Part shown: in pieces, positions 5,749 to 9,119 of the stretch
Numbering within the stretch: the first letter of the stretch is position 1
How the letters are laid out: each line of letters starts with the position of its first letter
Assembly: GCA_003533405.1 (NCBI GenBank)
Contig: DQDL01000048.1
Span: 1 to 9,119, forward strand
Origin: Clostridiales bacterium
Lineage (GTDB): Bacteria; Bacillota; Clostridia; Oscillospirales; Oscillospiraceae
Direction of reading: 5' to 3'
DNA length: 9,119 nt
The notes under the pieces: model-generated
Databases searched by the model: none
The model's input: only the letters and a program-made list of their open reading frames with translations
What the model was told of the DNA's origin: nothing
Program-made: the position numbers and the translations under genes

Positions 5749-6618
5749 TCAAAATTCGTTTTTCCATTTTCCTATGACGACTCGCTCAATGCCGAGCGTG
5801 TCTTTAACTGTCTGCACCGCAACATATCCGGCGTCGAGCAGCATTTTCTTGACTGCATCCGCCTGACCCTCGCCGACTTCAAACATCATCATGCCGTTCG
5901 GCCGCAGGGTGATGGTCCAATATTTAATGATGGCACGGTAGAAATCCAGTCCGTCCTCGCCACCGTCGAGCGCACCGAGCGGCTCATGATCTCTGACCGA
6001 ACAATCAAGGGTCAAGATCTCCTCACTTGCGATGTACGGGGGATTGGATGCAATGACATCGAATGTCCCGATGCTCATCGGCGGCCAAGTCTTTGCATCG
6101 GCGTGGATGGTTATGATGCGGGATGCAAGCTTATTGTCTTTTATGTTTTTGCGGGCGATATCGAGTGCGGGGAGGCTTATATCGGCAGCCACCACACGGG
6201 CCGCCGGAAGTTCGGACGCTACCGCACAGGCGATGCAGCCGCTTCCGCAGCATAGGTCGAGAACTCTGCCCTTCATGCCGAACGCCTTTATCGCCCTGAC
6301 CGCACAGGCCACGAGCACCTCGGTGTCCATCCTCGGTATCAAAACATCGGGCGTTACGGTAAAGGGAAGCCCGTAAAACTCCCAAGAGCCCGCAATATAC
6401 GCAAGCGGCTCGCCCTTGAGCCTGCGCTCGAGCATTTCCTCGGCCTTGTCCTCTATCTCCTTGGATGTGTACAGATACAGGTCACGCAGAAGCTCCTCAG
6501 TCGTTTTACCGGCGGCTGCGGCAAGCAGCGTGCGAGCCTCAAGCCCGTATGCCTCAACGCCGCTTTCCCGAAGCTTGGTGCGCACGGTAAAATATATATC
6601 GTTATATGTCTTTGGCAT
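5749..6618 (-). CDS. prmC: Peptide chain release factor N5-glutamine methyltransferase PrmC
   Basis: This 289-residue SAM-dependent methyltransferase methylates the Gln of the GGQ motif in release factors RF1 and RF2, raising termination efficiency. The N-terminal helical domain (1-85) is followed by the PRMDTE motif (95-100, usually PRPDTE). SAM-binding motif I is DLCCGSG (121-127), and the catalytic NPPY is at 192-195. The frame stays open for 21 more codons upstream, but that would overlap the previous gene by 50 bases. The ATG at 6618 was chosen because AAGGA (6629-6633) precedes it by 10 bases and the protein then begins like its relatives. It starts 13 bases after the DUF1385 gene stops. 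In many Firmicutes DUF1385, prmC and prfA are neighbours; here prfA is absent and recA follows instead. The motif set separates it from the ribosomal protein L3 methyltransferase PrmB. Confidence 0.95.
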   Translation of the reverse strand: MPKTYNDIYFTVRTKLRESGVEAYGLEARTLLAAAAGKTTEELLRDLYLYTSKEIEDKAEEMLERRLKGEPLAYIAGSWEFYGLPFTVTPDVLIPRMDTEVLVACAVRAIKAFGMKGRVLDLCCGSGCIACAVASELPAARVVAADISLPALDIARKNIKDNKLASRIITIHADAKTWPPMSIGTFDVIASNPPYIASEEILTLDCSVRDHEPLGALDGGEDGLDFYRAIIKYWTITLRPNGMMMFEVGEGQADAVKKMLLDAGYVAVQTVKDTLGIERVVIGKWKNEF

Positions 6619-6628
6619 GTTTACACTG

Positions 6629-6633
6629 TCCTT
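6629..6633 (-). promoter_or_regulatory. Ribosome binding site that decides the prmC start
   Basis: AAGGA on the minus strand overlaps the TAA stop of the DUF1385 gene and lies 10 bases before the ATG at 6618. This supports that ATG over the longer in-frame start at 6681. Confidence 0.7.
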
Positions 6634-7585
6634 ACCATTTGTCGCTTCCGGCTTCCTCGGGGATGACCAGCTCAAGAGCACGGATGGCGCACTCTATCAT
6701 CGAGTCATCCGGCTCGTTGGTCGTGATGCGCTGAAGCTGCCTGCCCGGCCACGAAAGAATGGAGGACAGGACATTGTCATGCCTGCCGACCCAGCGGTTT
6801 ATCTCATAGCTCACGCCGACAACGATGGGCAGGACGAGGAGCTTAACGCCCATTCTCGCCCAAGTGCCGCTGATCTTTATAAACGAGCCTACGATGATGC
6901 TTATGATGATGACAACGAACAGGAAGCTTGTGCCGCATCTCGGGTGCAGCCTGCCCTGCGGGCGAACATTCTCGACCGTGAGCGGCAGACCCTTTTCGTA
7001 GCAGAAAATGGTCTTATGCTCAGCACCGTGGTAGGCGAACAGGCGCTTCATATCCTTCATTTTGGAGCACAAAATGAGGTAAGCGAAGAAAATAACAAGC
7101 TTTAGTATGCCCTCAAACAGCGTTCTCAAGTAGAAATCCGCTTTGACGGCGGGGAAGAGTCCCACAATGAATGTCGGCAGGAACAGGAACAGCAGCAGAG
7201 AAAGCCCGATGCCGAGCACAACTGCGATGCCGATTATGAGCTTTTGCGCAGTCTCGTCGGAAAAGTGCTTTTCTATCCAAAGGTCTATCTTGTCCGGCTC
7301 GGCCTGCATATCCTCGGGAAGCTGCTCTGCCGAGAACGACAGCGCCTTAACGCCGTTTATCATCGAGGAGATAAAACCGACGACACCTCGAATGAGCGGC
7401 CAAGCAAGAATAGGGGAGATATCCTTAAACGGTCGTACATCCTCAACTTTTTCAACAAAGCCGTTTTCGTTCCTGCAAACGATCGCACGCTTCTTCGGGC
7501 CGAGCATCATGATACCCTCGATGAGAGCCTGACCCCCGATGGATGTTTTGAATTGTACGGAATTCTTATCTATTTGATTTTCCAT
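6632..7585 (-). CDS. DUF1385 (YqhQ-like) integral membrane protein
   Basis: This 317-residue protein belongs to the DUF1385 family, whose biochemical role I do not know to be established. Family landmarks are the N-terminal GGQALIEGIMM (17-27), YHGAEHK (185-191) and RLHPRCGTS (212-220). The conserved His, Glu and Cys of the last two suggest a metal- or substrate-binding site. Hydrophobic segments at about 57-78, 116-144, 157-173, 220-238 and 246-260 indicate four or five membrane helices, with the His motifs on the loop between two of them. The frame is open 14 codons further upstream, into the kinase gene. The ATG at 7585 was chosen because TGAGG (7591-7595) lies 5 bases before it and GGQA then falls near the N-terminus as in relatives. 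It lies 7 bases after the kinase stop and 13 bases before prmC, a common neighbour of this family in clostridia. Confidence 0.92.
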   Translation of the reverse strand: MENQIDKNSVQFKTSIGGQALIEGIMMLGPKKRAIVCRNENGFVEKVEDVRPFKDISPILAWPLIRGVVGFISSMINGVKALSFSAEQLPEDMQAEPDKIDLWIEKHFSDETAQKLIIGIAVVLGIGLSLLLFLFLPTFIVGLFPAVKADFYLRTLFEGILKLVIFFAYLILCSKMKDMKRLFAYHGAEHKTIFCYEKGLPLTVENVRPQGRLHPRCGTSFLFVVIIISIIVGSFIKISGTWARMGVKLLVLPIVVGVSYEINRWVGRHDNVLSSILSWPGRQLQRITTNEPDDSMIECAIRALELVIPEEAGSDKW

Positions 7586-7592
7586 ATTTGCC

Positions 7593-8588
7593 TCAGTTCT
7601 CTGACAGCGGCAGCTTGATTTGAGCAAGGCAGCCGCCGCCTTGTGCGTTGGAAATTGTGAAAATACCGCCGTGGCGGGTGATTATCTCATTGCAGACGGC
7701 AAGTCCGATGCCGCTGCCTCGGTTTTTGGAGCTGCCCTTGTAGAATTTGTTCATGACATACGGAAGCTCGCTTTCGGGGATGCCGTGACCGTAGTCACGG
7801 ATGCCGATGACGACATAGTCATCCTCAAGGCTGAGCGAAGCATCGACCACCTTGCCGTCGCCGCCGTGCTTTGCGGCATTGTCAAGCAGGTTCAAAAACA
7901 CCTGTTTGAGCCGCTCGGGGTCACCGGAGATAAGCGGGATATCGTACTCCGGAGCATTGTAATTGACTTCTATGCCCGCCTCACGCATTAGATTGCCGTA
8001 TGTGAACAGGGAATCCTCAAGCTCGGCCGCAATGTCCACAAGCTCGATGCGCAGATTAAATCTGCCGTCCTGTATTCTTGTAAACTCCAAGAGGTCAGCC
8101 ACCATGCCGGTGAGCCTTTCCGACTCTTTTTGGATTATCTTAACGCCACGCAGCGAGTCACCCTCTATCTTGGAATCGTATTGCAGAGTCTCGCTCCAGC
8201 CCATTATGGCGGTCAGCGGCGTTCTCAGCTCATGCGATATCTGCGAAATGAACTCAGTCGTGGTCTTGTCAGACAGGGCAATTTTAGACGACATAAGGTT
8301 AATTTCATCGGTTAGCTGGCCTATCTCGTTATCGGCCTGCTTGGGTACCTGTGTGCCGTAGCTTCCGGCTGCAATGTGTTTGGCAGACTCGGTGAGCGAC
8401 TGGATAGGTTTGCTGACATAATGGTCGAACCAAATGTTCACGGCGATGATATATGCACCGATGAGGCATGCCAAAATGACTGATGCAACGATGAAACCGT
8501 TTGCAGCTAACGCTATGAAGCAGGCTGTCAGTATGACTGCGGCTATGCTCGATACAAGCAGCTGCAGTTTAAGATTCTTAAAAAACAT
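7593..8588 (-). CDS. Sensor histidine kinase with minimal extracytoplasmic loop (intramembrane-sensing type)
   Basis: This 331-residue membrane kinase should autophosphorylate His119 and pass the phosphate to the regulator encoded just upstream. Two hydrophobic helices (about 10-29 and 32-53) are joined by only a few residues around Asn30-Gly31, so there is no periplasm-facing sensor domain. A HAMP domain follows (about 54-108, with SKPIQSL and DNEIGQL). The HisKA segment has SHELRTPLT (118-126). The ATPase domain has the N box NLLDNAAKHG (233-242), G1 DYGHGIP (265-271), the F box FYKG (282-285) and G2 GSGIGLAV (291-298), so all catalytic motifs are intact. GGAAG (8595-8599) lies 6 bases before the ATG. 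The gene begins 20 bases after the regulator stops and ends 7 bases before the DUF1385 gene. The signal is unknown; kinases of this shape often respond through membrane partners, for example to cell-envelope stress. Confidence 0.93.
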   Translation of the reverse strand: MFFKNLKLQLLVSSIAAVILTACFIALAANGFIVASVILACLIGAYIIAVNIWFDHYVSKPIQSLTESAKHIAAGSYGTQVPKQADNEIGQLTDEINLMSSKIALSDKTTTEFISQISHELRTPLTAIMGWSETLQYDSKIEGDSLRGVKIIQKESERLTGMVADLLEFTRIQDGRFNLRIELVDIAAELEDSLFTYGNLMREAGIEVNYNAPEYDIPLISGDPERLKQVFLNLLDNAAKHGGDGKVVDASLSLEDDYVVIGIRDYGHGIPESELPYVMNKFYKGSSKNRGSGIGLAVCNEIITRHGGIFTISNAQGGGCLAQIKLPLSEN

Positions 8589-8608
8589 TTAACACTTCCA
8601 AAGGAAAA

Positions 8609-9118
8609 CTAGTAGCCCCATTTGTAGCCGAAGCCCCAAACGGTGGTCAAATACTCGGGCTCGGTGGGGTCAGCTTCGATCTTGATGCGCAGGCGGCGGA
8701 TGTTTACATCGACCGTCTTGAGCTCACCCGAGAAATTGTCACCCCAAACGGCCCTGAGTATATCGTCTCTGGACATGGCCTTGCCCGGGTTTTCCATAAA
8801 CAGCTTCATTAGCTGGTATTCGATCTGCGTAAGCTTCAGGCGTTTGCAGTCCTTTTCGAGCGTGCGGTTTCTGGTGTTGAGGATAAACGGACCGCTTGTT
8901 ATCTCAAAGCTGGGTTTATCACTGGCCTCGTCACCGAGGCGGCGCACCAAAGCGTCAACACGGGCGGTGAGTTCGGCAGGGGAGAAGGGCTTTGTGACAT
9001 AGTCGTCGGCGCCGGTCATCAGACCTGTGACCTTGTCTATCTCCTGACTTTTTGCAGTCAGCATAATAATGCCTATCTTAGAGCCGGAAGCACGAATGCG
9101 GCGGCAGACCTCAAAGCC
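8609..9118 (-). CDS. OmpR/PhoB-family DNA-binding response regulator (C-terminal 169 residues)
   Basis: The start lies beyond the right edge; the visible part is 169 residues plus a TAG stop. The first roughly 65 residues are the second half of a receiver domain: GFEVCRRIR, the conserved Thr in IIMLTAKS, then GADDYVTKPFSPAEL with the conserved Lys. The phospho-accepting Asp is outside the window. Residues of about 75-169 form the winged-helix DNA-binding domain with LTQIEYQLMKLFMENPGKAMSRDDI, the recognition-helix region VDVNIRRLRIKIE and the ending TVWGFGYKW. It is the cognate partner of the histidine kinase 20 bases downstream. The family is certain, but the regulon and any named orthologue cannot be assigned from this part. 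The Met at 9064 sits inside the receiver domain and is not the start. Confidence 0.95.
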   Translation of the reverse strand, partial: GFEVCRRIRASGSKIGIIMLTAKSQEIDKVTGLMTGADDYVTKPFSPAELTARVDALVRRLGDEASDKPSFEITSGPFILNTRNRTLEKDCKRLKLTQIEYQLMKLFMENPGKAMSRDDILRAVWGDNFSGELKTVDVNIRRLRIKIEADPTEPEYLTTVWGFGYKWGY

Positions 9119-9119
9119 G

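Noticed and set aside
6619..6681. Longer N-terminus for PrmC (start at 6681)
   Set aside because: It would overlap the DUF1385 gene by 50 bases and add 21 residues not expected in the family; a good RBS precedes the ATG at 6618.
6416..7105. Plus-strand open frame (229 codons) opposite prmC and the DUF1385 gene
   Set aside because: It crosses a gene junction on the other strand and begins with a Ser-rich run characteristic of antisense reading.
7586..7627. Longer N-terminus for the DUF1385 protein (start at 7627)
   Set aside because: It would overlap the kinase gene and add an atypical Cys-containing leader; TGAGG supports the ATG at 7585.

Overview
The window looks like chromosomal DNA of a Clostridia-type Firmicute, most likely a gut-dwelling relative of the Ruminococcaceae/Oscillospiraceae. 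The reasons are the roughly 50% GC content, strong AGGAGG-type ribosome binding sites, a CoA-dehydratase activase of the amino-acid-fermenting kind, and RecA, RimO, RecX and DUF1385 proteins of Firmicutes type. This placement is inferred from gene content and was not computed.

Layout: bases 1-580 hold the end of a plus-strand operon. It consists of the last 119 residues of a BadF/BadG/BcrA/BcrD (HgdC-like) ATPase, then an unrecognised 55-residue protein with an N-terminal CxxCxxC motif and one membrane helix. A strong terminator follows at 590-627. A second hairpin at 634-664 ends the minus-strand operon that converges on it. From 677 to the right edge every gene is on the minus strand. In transcription order they are: an OmpR-family response regulator (start outside the window), a sensor histidine kinase with almost no extracytoplasmic loop, a DUF1385 (YqhQ-like) membrane protein, prmC, recA, recX, rimO, pgsA and cysS.

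These nine genes are separated by at most 23 bases, and two junctions overlap (recX/rimO as TAATG, rimO/pgsA as ATGA). This suggests one long transcriptional unit or a set of nested ones. No terminator, T-box leader or LexA-type operator is visible between them. The products cover envelope sensing (the two-component pair), phospholipid synthesis (PgsA), translation (CysS; PrmC methylating release factors; RimO modifying ribosomal protein S12) and recombination (RecA with its modulator RecX). The run is mostly housekeeping. The least explained items are the small Cys-rich membrane protein beside the activase, and the placement of recA inside this operon without its own visible SOS operator.

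There is no gene-free stretch longer than 300 bases. The largest, about 97 bases (580-676), holds the two terminators. I saw no RNA genes, insertion sequences, CRISPR arrays or attachment sites.
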